From Siderastrea siderea (taxonomy: Eukaryota; Cnidaria; Anthozoa; Scleractinia; Rhizangiidae), in assembly GCA_964030785.1 (NCBI GenBank), contig OZ034971.1, positions 13,423,079-13,487,078 on the forward strand: 64,000 nucleotides of DNA, given 5' to 3'. Both the position numbers and the translations under genes were made by a program. Numbering within the stretch: position 1 is the first letter of the stretch; each line of letters opens with the position of its first letter. The notes under the pieces are model-generated. The model worked only from the letters and a program-made list of their open reading frames with translations. It searched no databases and had not been told where the DNA came from. Shown piece after piece: positions 1-11,045 of the stretch.

Positions 1-1015
1 ATATTGTAAAATTTCTTGTTTGGAAGGATGGGGACGGTCGCAGTGTTGTTCATAAAACTCACTAAGTTTCTCGGCCTTAAAGGCAAGACTTCCGTGTAAT
101 TGACCTAAGCATTTACCAAGAGGGACTGTTGATAGTGTAATTGGAAAACTTCCATCCATCTTCTCCACCCATGATAGAGTCGGAGACTGGAATGCGGTTC
201 TCGGTATCGGTAATCCTGCCGCAAGTAAGGACGTTAAGGATTATTTATCAAGCATTACTGCTGAACAGTTGCAAGCTAGAGTTACGCCTCTTCAGGCAAC
301 TCCTTTGTTACTTTCCGATCTAGAGATTTTGTCTTCACATATTTTCACCAGTTTATTAAAACCCATGTTAGAGCCCCATCAAGTTTATATGTTAGCAAGG
401 GATCAAGCCTTTTTTAAGGCGCTTTTCTTTTCGGGAGATCGCGCTGCGGATTTGGCTCTTGTTAAAACACAGGAAATTTTATGTTTTCCAGAAAACACAG
501 GTTTCCTCTTCAATCATCTTTGGTCGAAGACATTGCGCCAAGGTGATCAGAATGTTTTTGCCTTAAAGAGAGCTGTCAATAAGTTAATTTGTCCAGTTTT
601 GGGTATTGAAGTTTACATTAAGATTTGTAATTTACTAGTAATTGATGTTACTAAGGGGTTTTTGTTTCGTTCATTGTCCAAAGAGAAGTGCATTACTGCC
701 GACAAGTTTAATTCTTCCGCTGCCCAATCAAGATTAGACGAGTACGTAAAACAGTTAGCCTCTCATTTCAAGCCTGAAAGGAGATGAACTTTGCATGGCT
801 TCAGAAGTGGGGCTGCTGTTTCTCTTGCTCTCTCCAAAGCAAGTTTACATGAAATTATGGACCATGTCGGCTGGAAAACCCCGGCGTTGCACTAAATTAA
901 ATTGAAGGAATTGAAGGAAGTTTTGAATCCAGCTGGTCCGGCAGCTGCTGCTCTTGATGTGTATACTAAGTGGAATGAGCTGCAAGAGTTTTCTCAAGCT
1001 TTTTCTGGACTGTAA
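1..1015 (+). pseudogene. Tyrosine recombinase (DIRS/Crypton-like integrase) remnant
   Basis: This is the catalytic domain of a tyrosine recombinase as carried by DIRS-type or Crypton-type mobile elements, which cut and rejoin DNA through a tyrosine nucleophile. The longest open piece is 269-784. Recognisable motifs are SGDRAADL (431-454), LHGFRSG with the second catalytic Arg (791-811) and DHVGW (860-874). The gene is broken. A TGA stands at 785-787 just before LHGFRSG. A TAA at 893-895 sits where the catalytic Tyr is expected. The part before base 269 is open only in other frames (FLVWKDGDG near the window edge, then WNAVLGIGNP near 187). The frame ends at 1013-1015. The 5' end lies outside the window. 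It resembles the fragment at 15.4-15.8 kb. Domain identity is firm; assignment to DIRS versus Crypton is inference. Confidence 0.8.
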
Positions 1016-1194
1016 TGTTACCTTCTGACCAGTTTTTTCGTTGTTTTGGGGGTTGTCATCGCGGTTTTTTTTAGGGTTCATTAAGGTATGTGAAGGAATG
1101 TAATGAGTAATAAATCATACCATTTTTCGCCAAGAAGTTGCGTTTTGTCTAATGGTTTCTTACATGTACAGTCGGTCTAGTGGTTTCTTGCGGA

Positions 1195-1306
1195 GACCGG
1201 AGTGATGTGCCCATTCCTTATTAATAACAAAGGATTCAAACAGAATATGGTACTATTCTGTTTGAATTGTTTGTTATTAATAAGGAATGGGCACATCACT
1301 CCGGTC
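1195..1306. repeat. Foldback hairpin, arms of about 54 bp
   Basis: The two halves are near-perfect reverse complements, starting GACCGGAGTGATGTGCCC and ending with its complement. The only clear arm differences are a few bases near the centre. It is probably a small foldback MITE. ORFs called on both strands here are by-products of the palindrome. Confidence 0.85.
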
Positions 1307-1499
1307 GAAGTGAGAGGACGACGCGGAGCGACGAAGGATTCAGTTTTATTTGGCACAGCGAGGCGGCAAGAATCAAGGTGTTTGAAAAAGAAAAACAGAC
1401 TTGACCATGAAAAAGGGATTCTTGACGAGGAGCTGAGCCAAATAAATGCGTGATAGATAACCGCCACCCGAAGATGCGGGAGGGTGGGTGGGTCGCAAA

Positions 1500-1620
1500 T
1501 TTCGTCCCTCCTGCGGTAACTTGCAAAGAACGCTTTCTTGATTTCGAATTAACTTTTAAACCTTTACTAACCAATAGGAAGGTGAGAGAAACCCAAACAT
1601 CTAAACGGCGGGATTCTAAG
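1500..1620. repeat. Dispersed repeat, copy 1
   Basis: About 110 bp beginning near TGCGGTAACTTGCAAAG is repeated in the same orientation at 13,945-14,037 and continues at 14,463-14,484. The two copies differ at a few positions. This copy is uninterrupted, so it serves as the empty-site reference for the TIR element at 14,038-14,462. Confidence 0.85.
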
Positions 1621-1624
1621 TAAG

Positions 1625-1764
1625 GGTTAGACAATGAACGCGAGTGTTCTATGGGATATAGTGTCCCGAGCAAAGATAGAATGCCACGAGGTCGCAGGCC
1701 GAGTGACATTCTATCTTGCGAGGGACGCTATATCCCATAGGACACGAGCGTTCATTGTCTAACC
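1625..1764. repeat. Foldback hairpin, arms of about 62 bp
   Basis: The sequence starts GGTTAGACAATGAACGC and ends with its reverse complement GCGTTCATTGTCTAACC. The arms match with scattered differences. It is a small foldback element with no coding content. Confidence 0.85.
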
Positions 1765-1770
1765 GTCTTA

Positions 1771-2623
1771 GAACATGGTCACACCCACGAAGGATTTCGT
1801 TTTTGCGTGCAGATTGTATTTTTGCATTTTAATTTTTTAGTTCTCACCTTGAAATCACGTTGCTATTTTGTTTACGATATTTTCGCTATTGTACGCATAC
1901 CTTTGAGGTGCAATGTTTTAGAGTGCTTCACCGCGCGGTTTATCGCAGTTGGTGTGTAAACAGCCATGAGCCAATACACGGAAATTTGGAACTCGAGGCA
2001 GTGATCGCTGCTAAAGATTTTCTAGATTTACACCGGTGAAAGCAGTCTTCAAGGCGCTGCAACCACCGACACCAGCAAGTGGGGAACCCGCAGGAAACTC
2101 CAAGAGGCCAAATTAAGTCAAGTTCAAGTACAACACTCGTAGTCTGGCAAACACCGAGAAACACTGTCCTTCTGTGTCAATTAAGGTCTGAACAGTTCGT
2201 ATTTCATGTAAAATAATGGTTTTTCTTTCGATTTGCTTTTTGCTATGCTATTATACCGTAAGATTGCATTTTTTTGTTAAAACGCAAAACATAATGAGTG
2301 TTTCTAGCCGTTGAAGCTGTTGTGTTTATCGATTTAGTTATAAATACTCACAGGGAATTTGTGCATTCATTAGTAGTTTCTACTTAGTCATTAGTATGCT
2401 CTATATAGAGCATACTAATGAGGCTTCCAAACAAAAGAAAACAATGCCTCATTAGTATGCTCTATATAGAACCACTAATGAATGCAGAAATTCTCTGTAC
2501 TTTTACCCCGCAATTTCCCTGTGCTTCAAAGCCCCCGCCACTTTACATAATTTAAGACAGTTTATGGAATATAGAGCATCGAAATGCTGGACACTGATTT
2601 GCTGAGTGGGTGTGACCATGTTC
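1771..2623. mobile_element. TIR element with possible TA target duplication
   Basis: The ends carry a perfect inverted repeat: GAACATGGTCACACCCA at 1771-1787 and its complement at 2607-2623, each flanked by TA (1769-1770 and 2624-2625). A TA target is typical of Tc1/mariner-like elements, but the match continues one base beyond, so the exact ends are uncertain. The interior has no transposase ORF. It contains a palindrome cluster at 2363-2485, including a 32-bp perfect palindrome at 2389-2420 and a third copy of its arm at about 2448-2471. Confidence 0.55.
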
Positions 2624-2703
2624 TAATATTATGATACACCAGAAAACTGTTCCAAAGCATTTGATTTTTTTCGTTCGTTTGTTTTGGAGGCGGTATGTTT
2701 TTT

Positions 2704-3244
2704 TCAGAAGGAAACAAAAGCGCAAAAATTTTTGAAATGAAAAATTTGTAGTTTAACTGTTTTGGAAGTATGATTTTTTTTAGATTCGATAAATTCAACC
2801 AGAGCATTAAACGTAGTTTCAACTTGTTTGCTTTGTATATGATCAAGCGTGAAACCGCATATCAATTCGTTATATCTTTTTTGTAAATAATAGTCGTTGG
2901 TTGTGGGAGCCTTCTGAGGAGTAGCGTGCGAGCAAGCTCTCTCGGGGGTGGAATTGTTGTTTTCTTTCACCTGGTAGCAAAAAGGGCAGATATATTCAGT
3001 TTCATCAGATGTAATTTTCATAAACATACGGCAGTCTTGGCAAAAAATGGATTTCTGGTTTTATACGATAGTCGACCGTTTCCGTAAAGTGTTGACATTT
3101 AATGCAAAAATTTCGTTCGGTTTTTATTTCGTAACAGAGTTGCGTGGTTAGGAAATCACAGCTCTGACAAAATTCTGACTTAAACGGTCCTCTTGAAGCG
3201 CTTATACCACATCTCTCGAGATGTCTCGAGCTTTCAGCAACCAT
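2704..3244 (-). pseudogene. Double zinc-ribbon-like small protein, frameshifted
   Basis: Not recognised with certainty. Two overlapping minus-strand frames form one protein if a frameshift in a T-run near 3045 is assumed. The first frame (start ATG at 3244) carries FCQSC then FCIKC. The second carries FCQDC then YICPFCYQ. The result is four CxxC pairs, spaced as two zinc ribbons (pairs about 17 and 14 residues apart). This spacing resembles RPB9/TFIIS-type zinc ribbons and other small zinc-binding proteins, including those of large DNA viruses; that comparison is inference. The tail after the last pair is Lys/Asn-rich. The next ORF upstream on the same strand is at 3595-3922. An unusual polymerase-like or viral-like remnant is one option; a chance or cellular origin is not excluded. 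Confidence 0.4.
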
Positions 3245-3594
3245 TCAGGAGTGAGTAGTTCGTTTATAAAGGACGCAAGGAAGAAAAACGCTCGCAAGCA
3301 TTCTGTAAATGTTCTATATGTTTAATAGGAACGCATGACGGAGCCCAAAAAAACAAAATGTCTGCGTGGGAGGCTACATTCCTCTTGCCTTAAAATTTTA
3401 TTAGACCAAAGGAATTCGAACATTAAAACAATAGCGAAGGGGTGAAGGGAAAGTCCCGTTGATTACGATAAACGATACAAGAATGAAGAAAATTGTGATC
3501 ATTGTGAAGCATATAGACATTTAATATGATGGGTTTTTTTTTATAAAATTGTAATTTAAAGAGAAGCCTTCTTGTGTTTTTTGAACCGAGAAAG

Positions 3595-3922
3595 CTATTT
3601 TGCGGTCAAAATCTTTTTTTGCAGCTCTTCGCGAACTTCGTCTCGAATCTGTTTTTTCAATTTTTCAAGGTCGTGTGGCTGTTTTTTGGGTGGTTGGTGG
3701 CTTTTATTTGTGCTTACGCTTTCTTTGAGCTTGAAAAATTGTTCAAGCTCAGAGTTCACAAATTGAAATTCGCGATCTGTAATGGAAACAAGGGCCTGAA
3801 TTGAAGCGCGCTTAGAAACTGCTAAAGAATAGATTTTTTCATGTGTGGTCAATTTGTGACCTAGTTTTTTGCTTGTTTCCGTGAGAGCAGCAGAGGCAGC
3901 CCCAAAAAGGAGGGTCTGAATG
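3595..3922 (-). CDS. Hypothetical helical protein fragment
   Basis: Not recognised. An open minus-strand frame of about 108 codons ends in TAG at 3595-3597. No ATG begins it; the frame is open from about 3922. It starts with a small-residue stretch (FGAASAALTE), then a central helix and a charged C-terminal segment (LEKLKKQIRDEVREELQKK) that looks like a coiled coil. It lies upstream of the double zinc-ribbon-like ORF on the same strand, separated by about 350 bp of A/T-rich DNA without ORFs. The two may come from one insertion. It could also be spurious. Confidence 0.3.
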
Positions 3923-4485
3923 GGGTTTAGTGTTTAGTGTTATTTGCACACAATTTTTAGTGTTTGCTGTTAAATTGGCCAATATTTTAATGTTTACTGT
4001 TTTCGCAGAAAATACTGTTTAGTGTTTAGAAGGTTTTTCTTAAAAATAATAATACTCTTTTAGCACTGTAAATACTTATCTGCTCTGCTGAAATCGCTAT
4101 TTAAATCACTCAATCGCCATGCTGCCCTAACTTGGGTTGCGCCTCGCATGGGTAACATTATTTTCCCGTTCGCGCAATTCCTTTTTGGTCCTTTTAATTG
4201 TTATTGTAAATTTTGAGACCAATAAAGTTGATAGATAACTTTGAGCCTATGCTCAAAGGAGCAGTTTAAAGGGGCAGTAGTCTCTTTTTTCTACCCATGC
4301 GCATCAGTTTTTTTGGGAAACCTGGAGACCAATAGCGTACCAAGAGCCTGCGATCCTTTGGTCAGAGTCGCGTCCGAACTGGGCTCGACGAGGTTGGAAC
4401 TCGAGGTCAAATCGGTCAAAAGCCAAAAAACAACATGGCGGCATCCGGTGTTGTTAAAGTTCTAGTGAGCTTCTATAGTATGGCG
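3923..4485. other. Non-coding stretch with GTTTAGTGTT-like low complexity
   Basis: Bases 3930-4030 repeat variants of TTTAGTGTTTAGTGTT and TTTACTGTT. The rest is unremarkable. An ATGGCGGC context at about 4435 begins only a very short frame. No gene is supported. Confidence 0.5.
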
Positions 4486-6650
4486 TATTATCAGGGTCAA
4501 AATTAAATGTACAAACGTTTTCCAGTTTGAATTTCGAAACAAGTCTTTTTGCGTACAATTACTTTCTAATTGCAGCTCTTTTTCCAGTTGAATTTCGCAA
4601 CAAGTCTTTTTGCTTACAATTACTTTCTAACTGCAGCTCTTGCTGCATGCTCAATTGTGAATGAAGTTTATCTTGGCATTACCTGCTAAAAAGTACTTCT
4701 TTTTGTTCGTTTGTTGAGGTGAATAGAGTATCACTACATTTTAAAAAACTTTCTTGTGAGTACGTCTTGCTCCGGTGCGATCGAAATCACGCTGACTTTG
4801 CCGATTTCCGGTTTATCAACATGCAATTACTTTTGAAAAAAGTCTTCCTCGACAAATTTTCTGCGAAAAATCAACCAGGCGTTCCAATGGACAGACCACG
4901 AGGGTTGAGAAAGTCACGTGATTCAAACGCTCCCATGATCCGCTTCAATCCTAAATTGTCACACAATTTTGTCACACCATTTAGAGAATTCTCCGTGTTG
5001 TGCTGTTTTTCTCTTCGTTATTTTGAGTTCGCTAATGGATCCAAACGTGTTGCACGAGTGCGCTCAACGTCTGGTAGAGACGGCAGATTTTATCAGAAAC
5101 ACAAACTGAATTGCCAAATAAATTGTTAACTTAATACGTCCTGTTGACGCGCTGATCGTGTCCCTCCCCACAAGGGCGCGACAGACCGCCCCCGACGAGA
5201 TCTCGCTGGCTCGAAAGGAAAATAGAAAAATCGGAACCATCGGTCTTGAGACGGAAAGAACACATGGACAGGGGCACATGCCCAAAAAACTTACGCTACG
5301 ACGAGTTTAAATCTGACATAAAAGCGATCAGAAAAGAAGCCCAACAGAAGTTCTTACACTATCCCCGTATCGAAAGCAACCAGGACAGGTTGCACAGAGC
5401 CAAATCTTGTAAACCTAAAAGAGACAAATACTCAAATCGGGCAAGCTTAACGGCACGCCTCCAGTCTAGCACATGTACGAACGGCTTTCCAGAAAGTGTA
5501 CAAACTATTGCCGCTAATCTAGAGAAGCGACTACAAGAAGTCAATGTAATGATGAGAAAACTTGAAGAGATGAAAAATAAAACTGTTGAAGCTTATCCCT
5601 GTCTGCTGTCTGAGTGCGTAAACTAGCAAGCAAAGGGGGGATATAATAGAAAAGCGCAAAGTTAAGAACAAAAGACACAGAGAAATAAAGAAAACAACCA
5701 CAAAGATACGACAGCTAAGAAAACAGAATCTAAGAGAAAATACAATAGAACCTCTCAAATTTTGAATTGACAACTGGTCACGTTAATCTCCTCTCCCGGG
5801 CGTTGAAGTTTGTACCCACGCCAATAACAAACGAAACCGCATTAAGAAAACATCTGTTAACAGACTTCAAAGATTTTGCTAGGAGAATGCGGCTCCAGTA
5901 CATATATCACGGAAAAGATAATAACATCCACCCCTTCTATGTCAATTCTAACTTGGAACCGCCAGTTCAACAGTCAGTTGCTGCATGTAGAGTCGATTTA
6001 GAGAGCTACATGTACCTGGAAGAAATTAAAATGCAACTAGCGCAAACACCGATAACCAAACCGAAACACAACTTACCGCTTAACGAAAGAAAAGCTATTA
6101 CAGAGCTAAAAAACTACTCTGAATTAAACGTTAAGAAAGCGGATGAAGGCACTACCATAGTCATTATGAACAAACGAGATAAAACACAGAAGGGTCAGAT
6201 CCTACTAGACGACAGAAACAACTACACACCCCTTGAAGAACCGATGGTAGAAGCAACTTCCCAAAAAGTTAAACAAATAACCGAAGAACACTATCAGGGA
6301 AATTACGTTGACGAAATGACTGTCGAGTGGTTATCACAGACTCCCAACCCACCAAGAGTACCCGTTTTCTACACTCTCACAAAGATTCACAAACCAACAC
6401 CTGTTGGTCGGCCTATTGTGGCAGGAAATGACGGACCCACCGAACGAATATCAGCATTTGTTAAAATCATACTTGAGACTATAGCTAAGTCACAAAAGTC
6501 ATGTCTTAAGGAAACGACTGACTTTGTAAATTTCATAGAAATGGACAACCCTTCCAAAGGGCACATTTCTAGACTCTCTAGACGGGACCAGCTTATACAC
6601 AAATATCCCACAAAAAGAGGGAATAAACACAGTATGCAGAGCATCAAGAA
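4486..6650 (+). pseudogene. Penelope-like element, left copy, 3'-truncated
   Basis: This is the 5' part of a Penelope-like retroelement. About 550 bp of non-coding lead precede a degraded ORF that starts near ATG 5035. The best-preserved frame is 5767-6546 and reads LLSRALKFVPTP, NNIHPFYVNSN, VKKADEGTTIVIMNK and YTLTKIHKPTPVGRPIV, all typical of the Penelope RT N-terminal region. After a frameshift near 6560 the RT motif-A region continues as TSLYTNIPQ in another frame (about 6590-6616). The copy then stops at the LINE poly-A tail. Fingers, thumb and the GIY-YIG endonuclease are missing. Stops near 5127-5155 and 5624 also occur in the other copy. An internal tandem duplication lies at about 4530-4640. 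Confidence 0.85.
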
Positions 6651-6844
6651 TTTTTCTTTTTTTTTTTTAAATACAAAAACCTTTATTGATAATCACAAAC
6701 AAAGTACAAGGTACAAGGCAGGCGTACATTAAAAACGCAAAAACATTACAGAAAGCAACAATTACAGAAAGCATTACAGAATGCTTATCTACAAACAAAA
6801 GATGTTTACAAAAATTGAGTCAGATTAACTGATATTAAAATTCC

Positions 6845-9800
6845 TTAAGGGCTGTCAACGAAAGGAAGCAGTTTCTGCCATTTTTCCTTATGAATTTTCG
6901 AGTCCTCATTATTCTTTGCTATAAGACTTTCTATTTGATAGGTAGAGCGTATTTTTGCTTTCAACAGTGTTAGAGTGGGTTTTATGTTTAAAGAGCAGCT
7001 TTGGTGAATTATATATTTACCGAGAATAATTACATGATTTAATAATAGACTGTCTTTGCTAGTGAGACCAAACGCTATGTCAAAAGTGCTCAGATACCTA
7101 ACATCAAAACCAAACTCATTTAACCACTCAGTCAATGATGACCAGAAATGTTTTGAGGTATCGCAATAAATAAACAAATGCTCGAGGGATTCCTCCATAT
7201 TTCCACAAAAGGAACACGTAGGTGACGGTACCAAGCCCATTTTATGAAGAATCTTATTTGTGTAAATAATTCTGTGCAACAGTTTATACTGAAATTCTCT
7301 TGTTTTGGAATCAAGAGTTGCCTTTGTCGGGAGAAGGTAGAGCTGTTCCCACCGAAAGTCATGCGCAGTTGGAGCAATTTTTATTTTTTCTACTAGGTCC
7401 CAATATACCCCTCTAGACGAAGAAGGGAGAGATACGTGTGGCGGATCTGCGTTGTCATTAGACGAGGCCACATTTGACGAATTCGATTGAGTCCTTAATA
7501 AGTTTATCCAGTCTTTAGGAATTGCATTATAGATACCCATTAAAAGAAAATACTTTGCATTTGTTATGCCATTCTTTTTCATCTGATCCCAAGATTTTAA
7601 TTTATAATCCCTGAGAGTTAAGATATCTCCGAGTCTTAGTATACCTTTATTTTTAATTTTGTTTCTCTACAAAGGTCTGCCATCTCTGCGAATAGATTTG
7701 TTGTTCCAAATGATTTCTTTGAGCACTTGAGATGGAGAGGAGACAGATGAACTATCCGCATTATATGAAGACCACTCACAAAGACATTCTCTATAGAACT
7801 TAGGTAAACAACGTGGTAGGTCAGACACATCATAGTTACATTTCAACAGGAAAGGGCCTCCATAGTCCCTAAGATAGTGATCCAGAAATAATTTCCATGT
7901 GCTTTTGTTTCCATCTAAATACTTTTTGAGACATATAATCCTTTGAGCTTTTATAAGGGATTCTATGTGCGGCATTCTTAACCCGCCATCCTTGTAGTCA
8001 CCGATTAGAGACAGGCGTTTTATTTTATCTTTGCGGCCTCTCCACACAAACTGGAATAAAACTGTGTTGATTTCTTTGATGATATCTTTTGTTAACGGTA
8101 TTTGTGCTGCTCTAAACATAAATTTAGGCATTGCGTACGTCTTGATTATCTGTATTCGTCCAAGAAGTGTTAGGTTTCTCCAATTCCAAAGATTGATAGA
8201 TTTTTTTGATAGACTTGATGATACTCTCGAAATTAAGTTCCTGATACTTTTGCCAGTCGTAGGTGAAGTATATCCCCAAAATTTTCATTGGTTTATTATC
8301 TGTGGAAATTCCGATGTCCTCTGGGGCTGCATGCAAACTTCCCAACCAATATGCTTCCGTTTTTTCCTCGTTTATTTTCAACCCTGATATGTTACCAAAG
8401 TTCTCCAACAGCAGGACTAACAGGCGAAATGATTTTGTGTTTTTAACGAAAGTGGTTAAATCGTCTGCGAAAATACTGAGCTTGATTTCGTTTTTCACTA
8501 ATGTAATTCCTTCAATTTCTTTATTTTTACGTATAGCCACATTAACAATTTCAAGTGCAATGATAAAAAGATAAGGGGATAGTGGGTCACCTTGTCGAAC
8601 ACCACGTTTGATTTCAAAAAGTTCAGAAGCAAAGCCGTTGTTCATCACACAACTTGAAATATCTGAATAAAGTACCTTCACCCAACGAATAAACGATTCT
8701 CCTGAAATTAAAGGATCGTAATGCTTCTGTGAGAAATTGCCAGCTTATTGAGTCAAAGGCCTTTTTGAAGTCGAAGGTGGTCATCAGCCCGGGGATGTTA
8801 TTTAGTTTAGTATACTCCCGATGATATCACCAATTGATCTCACTGCATCAAAGATAGTTCTGCCCTTCACAAATGCACATTGATTCTCGTGTATAATTTC
8901 AGGGAGAACTTTCTCTAACCTTGTAGTCAGGGCTTTGGATCCAATTTTGTAATCTACATTTAGTAAAGATATAGGTCTCCAATTTACCACAAATCTTTTA
9001 TCTTTATCTTTCTTCTCGATAAGTCGAATTATTCCCTGTCTTTGCGAATTTGATAGCTTCCCGTGAACGAAAGCCGTATTCAGAGAGTCAACCAATAATG
9101 TTCCCAATAAAGGCCAGAATTTTTTATAAAACTTCGCTGTCAAACCATCGTTGCCCGGTGATTTGTTATTTTTTAAAGTGTCTAGAACATTTAAACATCC
9201 AGCGTATGTTAGAGACCCTTCACACTGACGCTGCAGCCTCTTGGGTATTCCTAAGTTTCCAATGTAACTACGAATATCATCCACGCAAGTATCCCTATCC
9301 TTGTTGTCATAAAGATCTTGATAAAAACCTTTTAATTCGGCCATGATGGCTTTACTGTTTGTGAGTTCTTCCCGTGTTTGTTCACTAATCTCCTTATGTA
9401 TGTTTTCATTTTATTGTTTTTCTCAAGGCTTAGAAAGTATTTATTATTTTTTTCCCCTTTCTCATACCAATTCGCCCTCGAACGTATAATATTGCCTTGA
9501 GTGAAGTAGTCATACAAAGAATTACATTCGATTTTTAACTCTTCAAGAGCTTCAATATTTTCCTCGGTTGGATTCTCTGCACATAATTTTTCATTCTCTT
9601 TTAATCTGTTTTCAACATCTTGAAACTTATTTCTTCTTTCTTTGGCCTTCCCCTTACTGTAGGAAATAGTGAATTGCCTTATTTTATATTTAATCAAATC
9701 CCAAAGAAGGCGTTTGTCTTGAACATCTGCAAATTTCCTGTATCCACTCACCATACTTAGCGGTAATTAACTCAACGTAGTTTTCGTCGTTTAAAAGGCT

Positions 9801-10581
9801 CGAATTGAAACACCAGTGTGAAGGGCCACGAACTTGATCTTCAATGCTATTTATTTGCAAAGTAATAGCCGAGTGGTCGGACTTTATTGAGGGGATAATG
9901 TCAGTGTGTTCGATTAATCCTGAAGGCAGTCACTAATTAGCCAATAATCCAAACGCCGTTGAATAAGAGGTCTCTTCTGCCTCCATGTATATTGTTTTTT
10001 ATCAGTGTTCCTGATTCGCCAGATGTCGACCAAATCAAAAGCCTGTTTGATGCCGGTCTATTATATTTTTAACCGAGTCTTTCCTAACTGTTTTCCCGCC
10101 TGCGCTGTCTAGCTCAGTATCTAAATGAGCATTAAAATCCCCTCCGATAATGAGCTGACGGCTCGAATCATGAGTTGCCTCTTCCAAGGTGCTCAAAATG
10201 CCTGAGAAAAAAGCACACTGCTCTGCGGTGTTGTTGGGAGAATAAATATTTAACAATAAAAAGGGGGAGTCTTGAATAATCGCATCAATCAAAATATAAC
10301 GACCATCCTTGTCTTGAACTTCGGACTTAAGTTCGAATTGCAATTTATCACTAACAAGTATCATAACTCCTTTGCTATGATTGGTGCCATGCGAGTAAAA
10401 AAATTTTTCCAGCCCACTGAAATCTCCATTTGTCGACCACATCACACGTGCTATACGTTTCTTGCAAGAAAGCTATGTCTGCTTTTTGCCTTTGCAGCCA
10501 CGAAAAAATGGATTTCCTTTTGTTCAAATCCCGAATCCCCCGAGCATTTAGTGAAATAAGTTTAAAATTGACATTTGTCAT
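6845..10581 (-). pseudogene. LINE ORF2: AP endonuclease and reverse transcriptase
   Basis: This is the L1-type pol protein that nicks target DNA and primes reverse transcription. The likely start is ATG 10,581 (MTNVNFKLISLNARGIRD). The endonuclease motifs are FLQETY and GGDFNAHLD (about 10,120-10,480). The linker is at 9332-9754. RT blocks are NNKSPGNDGL, NWRPISLLNVDYK and CAFVKGRT (8802-9344), then FDFKKAFDS near 8,770, RGVRQGDPLSPYLF and the catalytic IFADD (8124-8681). The C-terminus has a Cys-rich knuckle CSFCGNMEESLEHLFIYC near 7,200. Frameshifts or stops lie near 10,400, 9,950, 9,340, 8,805, 8,700, 8,130 and 7,620. Every expected block is present, so the decay is recent. Confidence 0.88.
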
Positions 10582-11045
10582 GACCGTTATTATGTTGCTT
10601 GAATAAGGCAAATAACTGCTTAATTACATTCATTTTCCGACAAGGCAATTTACAATTGTATTCACCCCACTGCCTGTAGAAAGCAAAGACAAAGACTAAA
10701 CAAGCACAAGTAACGCGACAAAACAAAAAGAAGGACGTGATAAATTCAGCAGTAAGAATAGGACACAAAAATGACAAATACGTACAAACAACACTCAGCA
10801 AACAATCCTGAGAGATCTTTCTTGGCACAAGTAAAGCCCCAGAAACCAACTGTGAGGGCTCAAAACAAAAATACCGCTTACCTATCATGCGAAAAAAAAA
10901 ATGAAAAATTGTAAGCGAAGCACAAACAGCCGCTGCGTATTGCCCAATATATTTCAATTTACGTTGTCGTATTTCCCGCCATGCAGGCCAAACCGCGACT
11001 GACGTTCGCTGTGCAATTGTCCGGTTCACTCCTACTAAAGGATAC

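Noticed and set aside
1177..1467. ORFs on both strands at 1.2-1.7 kb
   Set aside because: They translate the palindromes at 1195-1306 and 1625-1764 and have no protein character.
4241..5129. Plus-strand ORFs before the Penelope coding region
   Set aside because: They cover the leader region, are not in the frame of the recognisable protein, and show no motifs.
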